DNA from: Lagopus muta
Lineage: Eukaryota > Chordata > Aves > Galliformes > Phasianidae
Assembly (NCBI RefSeq): GCF_023343835.1
Contig: NC_064438.1
Coordinates: 13,683,077-13,747,076 of the forward strand
Direction: 5' to 3'
Length of the DNA stretch: 64,000 bases
Under the pieces are notes generated by a model. The model ran no database searches. It was not told the DNA's origin and saw only the letters and a program-made list of their open reading frames with translations. Positions 13,001 through 24,402 of this stretch are shown piece by piece (position 1 is the stretch's first letter; every line of letters begins with the position of its first letter). Both the position numbers and the translations under genes were made by a program.

Positions 13001-15689
13001 TGGGTTATGTTAAACATGCACGACCTCCTCACTTCTCCTTTTCCCTGTATCCACAGCCACCTGCCCAATGGGATCATGGCCCCATGTCCTTCCTTCTTCT
13101 GGGATCTTCACTACATCTTCAATCTATTTCTCCCACTACAAAGCCTCTTGGCCTGAAAGATTGATGGGGTGACCCCAATTGGGGCTGGCAAGCAGAGGTG
13201 GTCATGGGGGTCCTCAAAATGGGAAACCCTGGCCCTGAGAAGCTCCCAGCCCAATGCTCTGCCACAAGACAATGAGAGCTGCAAACAAAGAACCACACTG
13301 AAGCACAGCAGCAATGCGAGGGGAAAAAAAAAAAAAAAACAGAGGAAGAAATGCCTGAAAGATACATAGCTGGGATTCCTGAACCCCTCAGAGGTATTCG
13401 GGCTTAGCCAACAGGCTGGGTTTTTTTTTTCAAGGCCATTAATTACACAACAGAGATGTATCTGCACCACTCCACCTCTCTGCGCTCAATAAGGGCCCCA
13501 CATATATTCCCTACGATGTATCACCATCTGTGTGCAGTGCCACCACCTGCGCTGGGCACCTGGGAAAACAACCTGTTGGAGTGTGACACTTCCCTCTGGC
13601 TCTTGTGTCTGATTTTCTGAGGAGAAGTAAAGGGACACTCCAAGTATGCACCTTTAAAGCATGTCTGAAATACGTGAGCTGAACTGGTTGGGAGGGCAGG
13701 AGGTGGTGGCAGAGCTGGAAGGCTTCAGGGGGGCAAGGAGAAGATCTAAGGAGCTGTACCAAAGCAAAGTCAGTGCATGGGCAGCGTATAGACTTGCTCA
13801 AGAATAATTCCCTGTATTTGCACAGTGTTGTGAAGAGCCAACCTCATCTTCTGGTGCTTGGAAGAACCAGCTGTGCCTGCTGAAGCTCTTATTGGTCCTT
13901 TAAGGAGCTTGGACTTCTTCCTCTGTATGACATTCCTGTGAGCTTTCCACGGAAATGTTTTTTTTAAAAAAAGGGGGGACGACGACAGGAAATTGTGACG
14001 TGCTCAGCTGTTAATACAGGCACAGACCCACAGACCCATTCTCCTTCTGCTACTGTATTTGTTGAACATTTTTGACATGTATAATCAGACAAAACTTGGA
14101 ATCTTCCAGGCTCCCTCCGCAAAAACAAAACAAAACAAAAAAAAACCCCAACAAAATAGAGGAGAGGGGAAGCATTCTTCCATATCTACCCTATCCCACC
14201 CTTCTCAGAAATCCCTTTTCGGAGCCCACTTTGGCAGTTGGGGATGACCAAGACATGCTTTTCTTTCCACAGATGGTGGGGAGAGAGGAGACACATCCCT
14301 CTCTCCCTGGAACGGTCTGACCCTTTGGTGCTCCCAGCCCCCAGCCTCCTGGCTTTGGCCATGCTGCAAACAGTGCCTTGAGTTTTAAAAGATGCTACAG
14401 GAATACCAAGTCTGTCCAGTCTGCAGAAATGCAAGTTTGTCCTCCATATAAATAGGAGTGAAAACACCTGTGCCTTTAACTGCTGTCACAAATTCTTCAG
14501 GCACAATGCAATAATATACCTCTTTAGAACTTCAGTTTTGCAATGTTCAGCAGCATCCAGATCCTTTGTGTGCATCTGCCAGCAACCCTCGAGTCCAACG
14601 AGTGCCCCAAGGTATCAGCAGACCAGCGCAGGATTTGCTCCAAGAGTCCCTTTTCCCCCTGAACATGCCAAAAAGATGACCCTGCCCATATAATAACCTA
14701 ACAGCAGACACAAGGAGACCTGAGCAGACCCTCTTGGCATCCACTCTTGTTTGCTCCTTGCTGACCACAGGCCCGAGGTGAATTATTTCTCCCACTCCGA
14801 GTTGTTTGACTTCAATTTCATGCAGGGACCTTACATATATCACATCCCCTGTCGCCAATGAATCTCTCCTGTTCAAACAGTTCCAGTTGCCCTGAGATCA
14901 ATATATTTTAGCAGCACACAAGGACACCGTGTTATTGCCAATTTCCTGGGCTGTACAAAACAAAAGGTATCACTTTCTTAAAGCCATTGAAAAATGCTCT
15001 GGGCCAACTAAGATTACTTCTCTGCCATTAAATGGTTGCATTTAGGACTCATCCTGATCACTGTCCGTTCTGTCTTGTGATGACATTTTCTGCCAGTCTT
15101 CAAGGACAGGAGATGCCAACTCAGGAACCGTTCCCACCCTCCTGTGGTCTAATGTCAGTAGTGTAGTCTGATTTCTCCCAGTTGTCCTCATTGTTGACAA
15201 ATGAGAATATGAGGTGTCTTACAAATAGGTACGTGCAATTCAAATGCCAAGAAATCCCCTTCCTGCTCATTGGGAAATAAACCAAATGAGCACCAATGGG
15301 TGCCTTGGTTGAGCTGGGATTAGGTGACTTTTCCCACCTCTGTCTGCAAGGTCTGGCCTGGCTCCAGCTTTCCTGTTCTTTCCTTCGTCCCTTGAGACCC
15401 TTGGAAACGTGTAGCTGGCCACCCAGATCTGCCATCCAGACCCAGAGTGCCACTGGGGGCTTTGCAGATGGGCATCCCCTGGACATCCATGGATTCAGAT
15501 GGAACCCAGAAGCTTCCTATGATGCTGGGGTGGAAGCTTGTGCTCCTCCCAGCCCTTCTCTCTCCATCTCTGCCTTCTCTGGTGCAGGTCCAGCCATGCC
15601 CTCCTCGTCCTCCTGCCGCTCAGGCCCTGTTGTCAGGCAATGCCATGGGCTGGAGTTTGGGGTGGAGGCAGCTATTGTTCCAGCTATCT
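10059..15689. other. INS-IGF2 intergenic region, distal part
   Basis: No gene is supported. The stretch includes a T/C-rich tract at about 11036-11079, a run of 12-13 G at about 11303-11315, an A-rich AAAAC repeat at about 14118-14150 and a possible MIR relic near 12948-13015. Open frames overlap on both strands without family resemblance. Confidence 0.55.
12948..13000. mobile_element. Possible MIR-type SINE relic
   Basis: The phrase AATAAGTGACTTGCCCATAG closely resembles the conserved MIR phrase with GTGACTTGCCC, and the following bases continue a weak match. MIR-like CORE-SINEs are ancient and present as relics in amniote genomes. The match is short, so this is tentative. Confidence 0.35.
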
Positions 15690-16370
15690 GCAGTGTAATG
15701 TTCCTTATGACTGTATTAAATGAAGGGCGGAGGTCACACATCCCCAGTTTAAATTAGGTTTGGGCTGACCTTTAACAATATTACACTCGTGGATCCTCTC
15801 ATAACTCACGGCATAAACTCCCTGAGGGTTTTACCACCTCCCTCTCTCCTTCCTACTGTAAGGATGCCCGAGGCTTAATGCGCTTCTCTCCTATTTCGCT
15901 TTGATTTCTAATCCCATCCCCTTCGCCCCCCTAAATACAGATATATTCACTCCTTTAAAGGTGGGGGAAAGAACCTGTTCCTTTTCTCTTCTGGGCGACA
16001 GCTCTTTCTTTTGTGTCTCTTTCTTCCCTTCCCCGCCCCCCTCCTCTTTCTTGACACAATGCACTATTTATTTGCACTGAAGGATAACTAAGAAGCAATT
16101 AAAAGATCAAAAGGCACAAGCCCAAGTAGACCCAACTCGGCAACTTGTGGGGTGCATTTTGCTGCTGCCGCCGAAGCTGCACCGAAAGGCTGCCTTGTTT
16201 GTCCCCCCAGTCAGAGGGACACCTCTCCTATTGGGTCGCCTCTTCCTCAGAGCGGACTTTTATGATCGCTATTTTTCACCCCCATTGTTTGCTATTGCAG
16301 TTGTTTACTGGAAAATCACTTGTTTTTCTCAGGGAGATTAACCCCCTCCAAGCTTTCTTTTGTCTCCTTT
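15690..16370. promoter_or_regulatory. Candidate regulatory block about 2 kb upstream of the IGF2 promoter
   Basis: This stretch is free of repeats and rich in factor-like motifs. AGGTCA at 15731-15736 and TGACCT at 15766-15771 form an everted or inverted nuclear-receptor-type pair with a wide spacer. Pyrimidine-rich runs lie at 15990-16050, and an A/T-rich CTATTTATTTGC element at about 16062-16073 resembles a MEF2 site. ATTGG occurs near 16230. A role as enhancer or alternative promoter is inferred; conservation was not tested. Confidence 0.3.
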
Positions 16371-16998
16371 CAGGAGGTCCTTGCGCTGGGCTGGGGGAAG
16401 GGTAGGGAAGGGAGCCGACTCCTTCAGCTATTAACAGGGGCTTACAGCCCCCTGCCAAGGCTGAGTCCTTCCCTTTGATGGGGTTTTGCTTGCAGTAGGG
16501 AGAGGTGCTTGATCTTCCTCAAGGAGATGAATAGAAAGCGAAGATCCATGGTACGGATGTTCTAAGTTCTGGGCATCTCAGAGAAACTCCTACAGCCAAA
16601 GGTGGGCATCAGTGGAGATGCCTCTTTGCGAAGAAGATGCCAGTGGGACTTCTCAAGAGCCCGTTCTCTTTGACAGCCGGATCAATTCTTCTCACTAGGA
16701 GCTGAGATCTAATGCCCACACTGGAGCATGCTGAGGACACAAGTGCTTTCCCAGCATCACACTCCTCTCCCAGGCATGCTGGCTGCTCACCACCCAACAC
16801 CAGGGAGTCTGCTGGGCACAATGCACAGTGACACAACCCAGAGGACAGCCTGCAGACGAGAAGGATGCTGGGCAGGGGAGGACCTCCAAAGCTCAACAGG
16901 AAGGGACCAGTCCTGCTCAAGCCTCACATTTTCCTCGGCATGTTTATGGCAATTCCAGCTGTTCAGAGAGGCGCCGAGTTCTCTATTCTCGAAAGAAG

Positions 16999-17025
16999 AA
17001 AAAAAAAAAAAAAAAAAAAAAAAAA
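16999..17025. repeat. Poly(A) tract, about 27 A
   Basis: An uninterrupted run of about 27 A follows a GAAAGAAG stretch, upstream of the IGF2 CpG island. No retroposed gene body is recognisable before it, so it is called a simple repeat. Confidence 0.85.
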
Positions 17026-18120
17026 GCCAACAAAACTACAAACGTGCACATTTTGTTTTAAAAAAAGAGTTCCCTCAGTACACGTCATTGAGATTTGCTG
17101 AGCCCTCACCCCTTCGTGCCACTGCCTACCATGAGCACCACCTGCGATGTGCAGCCCGAGGCGCAACGCTGGCAGCTCTGCCCCTGCCTGCTGTGGGTGG
17201 GTGCATGCTTTGCACTGCAACTTGAGCTGCGCATCCCTGCGAGCTGACAGCCACCCGTGCTGCGCCTACCCGAACGAGCGCTCCGGGACTTTGCCGCTGG
17301 TGGAAAGCAAGTGGGTTCCCTTGCAGCCCACCTCTGGGGCAGCCACTTCTCAGCGGGGCAGCTTTTTTGGGAGGTGAACTGCGCACAGTGCAGCCCGGTG
17401 TGATCACTGCGCAGCTCCGGTGGTGGAGCGGCGGTTGCAACGGTGGCGAATTGGGATCACATGCTGCTTCATGGCAAAGCCTGGGAAAAGTCCTTTTGGC
17501 TTCAAAGCAATTGCACAAGCTGGCAGCCCAGAGAGCAGACACTAGAGGTGCCGTGGGGTGCCAAATCCCACGCAGGGATGGGCATCCATGCTGTCCCTGG
17601 AGATGTGTGCAGGCAATGTGGGGCTTGCATCTGCCAACACAGGGGTGTGTAACACGGGGCAGGGTGCCGGTGTGAACCTGGGGGGCCGTGCTCCTGCACC
17701 CCTGCGTGCCTGCAACTACCATGCAGATGCTGCGAGGCCAGCACAGAGCAGGACGGATGGCACAGCCACCTGTGCCCTGCGCGCAGTCAGAGCGGGACCA
17801 AAAAGCAGGGCTGGCACGGCCAGATTCCGCTGCTTCCGATCACCCCACAGTAGTTTCAGTTCCCTGGAGGGCAGGGAGAGACGGCCCAGCACCGCGGGCA
17901 GGGGCTGGGGACGGAACTCCCCAGCCGCCCGCCTTCACCTGGGGGGGGAGGCGGAGGATGCGCGGCCCCCAGCCCACCCAGCGGCCGGCAGGGGTGGGCT
18001 GCAACCCCCTCCCGGGCGGGGAAAGCCTGCGGCTTGAAACTTCCCGTCGCTCCCCGAGCTGGACTTCGCAGGGTTACGAAGAAGGGAGGGCGAAAGAGGG
18101 AGGGATCGCTCTGCAACATT

Positions 18121-18210
18121 ATTGGCTGCGTGGCCGGGCTGGTGCTCGCTGGGGAAGTCAGAGCATGCCCATTGGGGGGGTATAAAAGGGGGGCAGCTAG
18201 AGCGCCTTGC
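18121..18210 (+). promoter_or_regulatory. IGF2: IGF2 core promoter (CCAAT/TATA)
   Basis: An inverted CCAAT box (ATTGG) at 18121-18125 lies about 60 bases before TATAAAA at 18181-18187. A second ATTGG followed by a G run lies at 18171-18180, directly against the TATA box. Expected initiation, about 30 bases after the TATA box, is at about 18211. A TATA box with CCAAT and GC boxes is the arrangement of the main fetal IGF2 promoter of mammals. The start point is inferred, and other promoters may exist. Confidence 0.75.
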
Positions 18211-18347
18211 CCGTCTCCTCGCTCGTGGGGCAGCCAGCCGGGAGCAGCGGGCAGCAGGCAGCCGGCCCCTCCGCCCCAGCCAGGGGACGCAGTCAGTAAA
18301 CACCACAACAACCAAAAAGTGAGAGCCACCCAAGGGGCAGTCAAGGC

Positions 18348-18520
18348 AGGAGGAGAGAAAGAGGAGGAAAAAAAGGAAAAGGGGGTTAAACCAGGAGGAA
18401 AAAAAAAAAAAAAGCGAGAGAAAAAAAAAGAAAAAGGGAAAAAAAAGGAGGGATAAAAAAAGAAGGAAAAGGAGAAAGAAAGAAAAGGAGAAAGAAAGAA
18501 AAGGAGAAAGAAAAGGAAAG
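18348..18520 (+). repeat. IGF2: Polypurine (A/G) tract in the IGF2 leader
   Basis: About 173 bases are nearly all A and G, with only a few pyrimidines (18386-18387, 18391-18392, 18415, 18454). The last 66 bases, 18455-18520, are uninterrupted purine and contain three near-perfect copies of a 16-base unit built on AGAAAAGGAGAAAG. The mRNA leader would carry the purine strand. Such tracts can form triplex DNA and can bind poly(A)-binding or other proteins in RNA; here that is inference. Confidence 0.9.
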
Positions 18521-18688
18521 CGCTCGCCTGCTCTCTAGAATAACAAAATACCTGATCGTAACAAAATAACATCCTCCAGACCAAATCAAGCAGGGACTTG
18601 ACATACCAAAAGGCAAAGCGAGGAGAGCGAGCCAGGGCGCGGGGAAGGCGAGCCAGAGCCGCGATCGCTGCCAGGGCCGGACAGCAGC

Positions 18689-18790
18689 ATGGCAAGCGCC
18701 GGGGCACACACGGATGAGCGCTGCCGGCAGCCTGCCTTCCTCCCCGGCCCGCCGCCGACAGAAGTTGAGAGCGGCAGCGGCAGCGCCAAG
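18689..18790 (+). CDS. IGF2: Putative IGF2 N-terminal extension (34 codons in exon 1)
   Basis: The open frame starts MASAGAHTDERC and ends SGSGSAK at the splice donor. The phase-0 junction to exon 2 adds Val-Gln-Arg and then the standard initiator Met. The extension would total 37 residues and give a precursor of 224 residues. It is Pro/Gly/Ser-rich with acidic residues and has no hydrophobic core of its own. The normal signal sequence would then lie internally, at about residues 38-61. Human IGF2 also has an N-terminally extended isoform from an alternative 5' exon, but I see no clear sequence similarity. The frame is seen directly; its translation is inferred. Confidence 0.5.
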
Positions 18791-18802
18791 GTAAGCGCCG
18801 CG

Positions 18803-18925
18803 CCGAGCCGTGCCGAGCCGCGCCGGGCAGCGCCGCGCCGAACCGGGCAGCGCCGCGCGGTGCCGGTGCCGCGATGCCGGTGCCGTGCCATGCCGAGCCG
18901 ATCCGAGCCGCGCCGGCTCCGCCGT
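18803..18925 (+). repeat. Degenerate GCCGAGCCG-type tandem repeat
   Basis: Just after the exon 1 donor, the sequence is built from variants of GCCGAGCCGCGCC and GCCGGTGCC repeated for about 120 bases. It is almost pure G+C and rich in CpG. It sits in the downstream half of the CpG island and is likely polymorphic, though no unit is exactly repeated throughout. Confidence 0.65.
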
Positions 18926-21900
18926 CCCCACGCGTGTCGCTAGAGGGACCCCGAGAGCCGGCCCGCGCCGCGCTGCCCGCCGCCGACTCGCGAGCCGCGC
19001 CGCGGGGGTGCGGGGCGGCCCCGGGGGTGCCCCTGCCCGCGTCCTCCCCGACGCTTGGGTTGTTTTGAACGCGGGTCCGCGGACGCCGCGCACCTGGCGG
19101 GGGGACGATGGCGGCGGGAGCGCTGCGCGTCCTTTGCGCGCCCCTTTGCGCGCGGGGGGCGGCGCGGGGCGGTCCCGCGTGGGGGGCGGCCGGCAGCAGC
19201 GCGCGTGTGCGGGCAGCCGCGATCGTGCGTGGGCCGGGCTGGCCGCGGGGCCGGGGCTATGCGAGGTCGCGGCGCTGCGCGGCCCCCCGGCGCTGCGCGG
19301 CGCGATTTTGGAAGCGGGGAGACGGGGCGGCGCGGCGCGGGGAAGGGACGGGCCGTTCCGCGGCTCCGAGAGCGGGGGGGATCGTTAAACTCTTCCGAAA
19401 AACAGCGCGGCGCGTTCGGTCTCGGAGGGATAAAAATACGGAGAGGAAAAACAAGAGAGCGAAGCCAAAATGGAGTGAGAGTTAATGGTTGGCATGGAGC
19501 CCTCGACTTTGTGTGATTTTTTTATTATTATTTTTTTTTCTTTCCTCCCAATTGCTTTTCCCTACAGTAATTGTTTTAAGAGAGCAACTTGGAAGGGTTT
19601 TAGCACTCCGCTGAGCAGCGGGGAATTGGGGCACATGAGGAAACAGAGATTCCGCACAACCGTACCAGCAGATGTGGCCACGGTGTGCTGTGACAGTCAG
19701 GTCGGGGCTGGCACCTGGAGAGCAGCGCTGCCTTCCAGCCTCCCATGGGAAACCCGCAATCTCTCCCTGATGCTGGGCTGAGCTTGGGAGGCCCAGGCCT
19801 GGCTTTCTTTGTTTTTATTTATTGTCAGGTTGCGTGTGCGGGTGTGCGTGTGCGGTTTCTTCTTTCGCTCCGCAGGGCTCAGCGTGTTGGGTTGGTTCCT
19901 CCTCCTCCTGGCGTGATTTACAGCAGAGCTGAGGAGCCTGGGTCATGGGTTTTGTAGGGGTGACTTTGTGCTAAGGACATCTGGAGGAATAAAACTGAGT
20001 GACACTTCTGATTTGAGCTCTGCTGAACTGTTTTGGACCCAACTTGACAATTTCGGTGGGGGTGAATGGGTCAGAGCTGTAAATCTCGCTTGGCGGTGTC
20101 GACACCCACACAAGTTCACTCAGCCTTTCAAAGGGGCTATCCCGGCTCCTGTGAAAATTCATTAAGGGATAAAAGATTTGACACCGTGGGTCCCTCCCAC
20201 CGCCGCATGAAATTGGAGAGCCCGAAGGCGGCTGCGTGTGTGTCCCGGGGCCCTTTCTGACAGGTGATCCTTTTTGCAGCCTGCCCGCAGGGCTGCCGCT
20301 TTGACCGAGAGGCTTGGAGGTGTCGGTGCGTGGCTTTCCATTGATTTCTATAGGCTTTGGAGCTGGCCTTGCAAGGAAAAGCACTTCTGTACATCTTTTC
20401 TTGTTTTAAATAAAGCAAACGCAGCAGGTGAGGTCTTATTTTTAGAGGGACCGAGGCGCTGGTGCGGATCCAGAATCGCATACGAGCGCTGGAAGTGGCC
20501 CACCCTATCCCGCCCATGTCCTGGGGCTGACCTCCCGCTCCTCTCTGGCTTGGCTCTGCTTTTTGAGGCTGCTGGGGCTGTCGGGGCAGGGAGATGGAGA
20601 ATGAGGGGATCGGGAGGGATGGGGGAAGAAATCCGTGTGGGGGCCACATTGTGACTCCGAAAGGGTTAAGCTGCCTGTGCCAAGACATAAAGCAAGTTCA
20701 ACGTGTTGTGGGAATATCAGTTGCCAGTAAACTCCAGTCACCACAATTTCTGATTTAACAGCTTAACTTGCTGTTAACTTTCCCTGATACGCTCCAGGTT
20801 TTTGACGTGGAGGCAGAAAGGAGAGAGGAACAATAAAGAAAGAAGTTAAGTGAGGCTACTAAAATGGACTTAAATCCCTTCCCTGGGTCCTGCCAGCTGT
20901 CTATAGAAGAGTTAAGCAAGATTGCATTTCCTTTTTTTCATGCCATAAATCAAACGTTTCTGGGCCGCCTACCAAAATTTGTGCAATACTCCCCAGTGGG
21001 GTGAGTAAATGGTACTGAATACCCCATTCACCTTTCGGAGCCTGGTTTTTCCGCAGCTCTGGCAGCGCTGGCTATGGGGCGCAGGCATGGAAAGGTGACC
21101 CCTGGCACGGGGCTGCTGATGGGGACAAGTCGTGAAGACAAAAAAGCAAGGGCTAAAAATAGAGGCGGCATTGCCAACCTCAGCCATATAAGTGTCATAC
21201 GAGCCAGGTGCCAAGAATGGTGAGTTGTGTGGGTTTTTTTTATTTTTTCAATCCCAGTGATTAGAGCTGAGCAGCAGCACCCTTCAGCTTGGGTGAGTTT
21301 TATTTGCCTCAGCGGTCAAAAGTTTTGCCTCCTTCGAGCTGGGTTTATACCCTTTCTTTTTTAGAAAGAAGCTATTCCAGGCTGGAGCCTCCAGGATGAG
21401 GATTTGGGAAACACCAGATACAACGTGGCCGAGGCAGCAAGAGGGATGTGGGATGCTCCAGAACAAGGCACAGCACACAGGCTCCTCTCCCTTGGGTACC
21501 ATGGGCAGCTCCTCCACCCCAGCTGCTTTCTGGCTGCCAAGGCACCTTTCTCTCTGTGCTGGCCTTTGCTTTTTGGCTCTTGAGTGCATCACCATCCCCA
21601 TGGGCAGAGCTGGGGGCCCTGGTGTGACGTGGTGATAGTAGGTGTGCCCCCACTTCCTGCCCTCAGAGAGCTGTGCCCCAATCCAGGTCAGTGCCCTGCT
21701 CCCTGAGGGACATCTGCACACTGCATCACACCCCCTCTCCACTCTCAGCAGCAATATGCTCCATCTCATATCTGTAGGCAAAACCTTATGGTCCTGTGCA
21801 CACATTTCAGTATGCAAGGGATGCCATGTCTCCAGCTGCATGCTGGGATAGAGATGCTATGACTGCAGGCATTGCTTCTTGCACAAGCATTGGGCATCTT

Positions 21901-23760
21901 CTACAGTAGAAAGATGTCCAATCTGCCCGCTTTTTTGGAAGGGCAGTGGAGAATGTGTTGCAAAAAGTTGCTTTTTTCCCCTCCCTGCAGGCACCGTTGG
22001 GTTTGAACTGAAAAGTTTTTTGCCATTTTAGATGCTCCACAAAGAGCAAGATTTTTTATTTTTTATTTTTGCTGTCCAAATCCAAATTTTGCAGACTGGG
22101 CCATCTGTCAGTTCCCTCCTACGTTGTTCTGTTCATATTAAATTGTAATGAAGGCCAGACTGAAGAAGGAATTAGGTCAGACAGGAGGTTCAGTATCCAT
22201 TTTTTGGGAGATGTTGCCCAAGAGAGAGGCACCATCGTTAGGTTGGCTCAGCAGAAGCCTGAATGTGACAAACGCCTGAGCCTTCCTCTGAGATTTGGCA
22301 ACAGGGCCTTTTGAGCACGCTGTGGCCTCTTGGCTTCTGACTCCCCGGCAGCTGGACCACAATCATCTCTCCAGCTGACCGTGCAGCAAATCCTCAGCAA
22401 ATCCTTCAGGCCGCCTCAGGCCAGAGGGCAGCTCTGCTGCAGACCTGCTTCGGGCTCACTCTCATCACACTGGTGCTGCTCCAAGGGAACCCTCTCCATA
22501 GCTGTGCCACTACCAGTGTGACCTGTCGTCGCAGGGCTGCAGAGAGGTGCTCAGGTTTCCCCAAACACAAAGAGCACTGTGCAGCGTGGGCGCATGACTG
22601 CATGCCCATGTCAGTTTCCTGGTCCCATATTTGCCACTGTGGACAAAGGGAGAAGCAGGAGCCTCCTTGTTTGCTATCCTGGTTGAAACTGTGTGCGGCA
22701 ATGCATGACCTCCCTCTGTGTACTTACTAAGGGATGGCAGTCAATACAACTGATTCAACTGCATTTTGCAATAATGAAACTTGGATGGATGTAGCATCTC
22801 TTCTAGTGTTGTGGGGACCAACACCAACATCACATCGTCTCTGTTACCCATTGCACGAGAGAGCCTTTGCAATAAATACGAAGGTTCAAATGGCTTTGAC
22901 TCCTGATGCTGGACAGAGCTTAAGCCACAGCCATGGAAGATGTATGCACATGCAAGGCTCAGAGGGCTTCATATTCCTACCCCAAGGGGGTTGTGGAGGC
23001 ACAGCACTGAGTACCCAATAGTTGAATTGAGAAGGAAGGGCTTATGCTGGGTCTCCTTCAGTGTGATGTCAGCACTGGGACCATTGCTATCCTCATGGCT
23101 TCTTCCCACATAGATATCAAGAGGGAGACTTCTTGGTTGGTATTTAAGGCTTGGGCAACCAGTAACAGCTGGAGGCAGGCAAGGCTTGCACCTGCAGCAC
23201 AAGTTTTGCAGTAGTTGTTGTTTTGCAAAGGAGCAGAACATATCAGGTCTCCCTGACATCAGATATCACCCTGCTGACAAAAGACTGAGCTTGGGGGTGT
23301 TGAGGCCAAAGCAGTCCTGTTGCAGATGATGCACCCCAATGGATCCTCACCATAGCAGGGGCATTGACGGAGTAGGGGAGGAGATGAGGTGCTGGAGGCA
23401 CATGCTCACAGTGACTAGCTGGGGGGCAGAAAGCAGTTTAGGCATCCTGATATCCCACTTGGGCATCGCGCGCACGTGAAAATCAAAGGGGAAAAAAAAA
23501 GAGAAAGAAAAAAAGAACAAAAACAGCATGGAATAATCACAGGCTTTTTGGGAGGGGATTGCGTTGCTGATGCTGCCACGACTAAAGCAGTGCAGGTGGT
23601 GCTGTGATGACCATCTCCACTATTTTGGAGAGCTTATGGCTTGGGACCATGGCTTCTTTCTGACACTACTGGAGCTCTGTGCACATAATGGTCGGTGGCA
23701 AGGGTGGCTTTATTGCTGGTGGGGCCACAGCAGGGCCCTGGGAGAGGTGGGCTAATTTCC

Positions 23761-23863
23761 TGGCTGTGCTGCAGACTTCCCCTGTGACCTTGGGTGAGTC
23801 ATTTAATCTATCCCGGGCTTCAGCTCCATCTCTGAGCATCCCGTGGGGGTGAGGTAATATTCA
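23761..23863 (+). mobile_element. MIR-type SINE relic
   Basis: The core CTGTGACCTTGGGTGAGTCA matches the hallmark MIR phrase for TGTGACCTTGGGCAAGTCA. It is followed by a TTTAATCT..GGGCTTCAG stretch that parallels the MIR continuation, and a GGGGGTGAGGTAATA piece at the end. MIR elements are ancient tRNA-derived CORE-SINEs. This copy, in intron 1, is in the sense orientation. Confidence 0.7.
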
Positions 23864-24402
23864 TTAACTGATATTATTCTCGAGTTGCTCCGATGCTATG
23901 GTGATGAAAATGGGAGGTGAAACCCAGTGCCTTGGCTGAGCATCAGCAGCGAGAGGGGATGCTCTGCTTGAGTTTTAGCAGCCAGTTTGGGCGAATGCAG
24001 TTTTGACACAATTCCCCTCTTAATTTTTTGCTGTCCTCTTGGCCACCATGGTTATTTGGCTGCATTAATGCAGTGATGCTCATCACTGAGGGACAGAATG
24101 TGGATATTGAATCATGCAGTGCTGTGGTGGCATCGTCATGCTGATACCCCCATGAACCACTCTGCTTCTATGGTGTGTCTTTCTGGTTCTAGTCCTCACC
24201 AGCAAACATAGCTTGTGCAATCAGTCCCTTGATTGCCTGAGCAGTGTCTTCTGGGTGCACAGGGAGAAGGCTACTATTCTCCCAGTAAAAGCCAGCTTTC
24301 TCCAAACAACAGGCAGAAAGTTCATTCATTTTGGCTTTGGGGAAGCACATGCTCAGGTAGGACATGGCAGTCTTCCATCTAACGCCCTGCTTCTTTCCCC
24401 AG

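Larger units (their letters stand above)
18211..18790 (+). other. IGF2: IGF2 exon 1 (leader; with in-frame upstream ATG)
   Basis: The exon is inferred from the TATA box to the splice donor AAG|GTAAGC at 18790/18791. It has no ATG for about 478 bases. The first ATG is at 18689-18691, with A at -3 and G at +4, a strong start context. From there 34 codons run open to the exon end in phase 0 and would continue through GTG-CAG-AGG into the standard IGF2 ATG. The exon is therefore either a long leader or partly coding. It also holds a purine-rich tract (18348-18520). The 5' boundary is approximate. Confidence 0.7.
17880..19460. promoter_or_regulatory. IGF2: CpG island over the IGF2 promoter and first exon
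   Basis: GC content rises sharply and CpG dinucleotides become very frequent. GC boxes occur, for example the CCCGGGCGGGG stretch near 18009-18019, and long G+C-only runs lie in the start of intron 1. The island is interrupted by the A/G-rich tract inside exon 1. CpG islands usually mark housekeeping or developmental promoters. Its position, with TATA and CCAAT motifs inside it, marks the IGF2 promoter. Confidence 0.85.
18791..24402 (+). other. IGF2: IGF2 intron 1
   Basis: The intron starts GTAAGC inside the CpG island and ends with the acceptor TTCTTTCCCCAG at 24402. Its first 130 bases are a degenerate GCCGAGCCG/GCCGGTGCC-like repeat. A MIR relic lies at 23761-23863. The stretch around 20150-20460 is repeat-free and looks less random, with A/T-rich and CpG-containing motifs, and could be regulatory. 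No other exon is supported, although an alternative first exon could be hidden here. Confidence 0.8.

Noticed and set aside
17126..17722. 198-codon open frame on the minus strand
   Set aside because: GC-rich sequence next to a CpG island has few stops by chance; composition is His/Cys/Arg-rich without a family.
17856..18707. 283-codon minus-strand open frame over the IGF2 promoter and exon 1
   Set aside because: It is the complement of the polypurine tract and GC-rich island; the Phe/Ser-rich middle is pure low complexity.
18386..19093. 235-codon minus-strand open frame in the CpG island
   Set aside because: Arg/Ala-rich translation of G+C repeats plus the pyrimidine strand; no protein features.
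18810..19388. 192-codon plus-strand open frame in intron 1 start
   Set aside because: Entirely within the GCC-rich repeat and CpG island; stop codons are depleted by composition.
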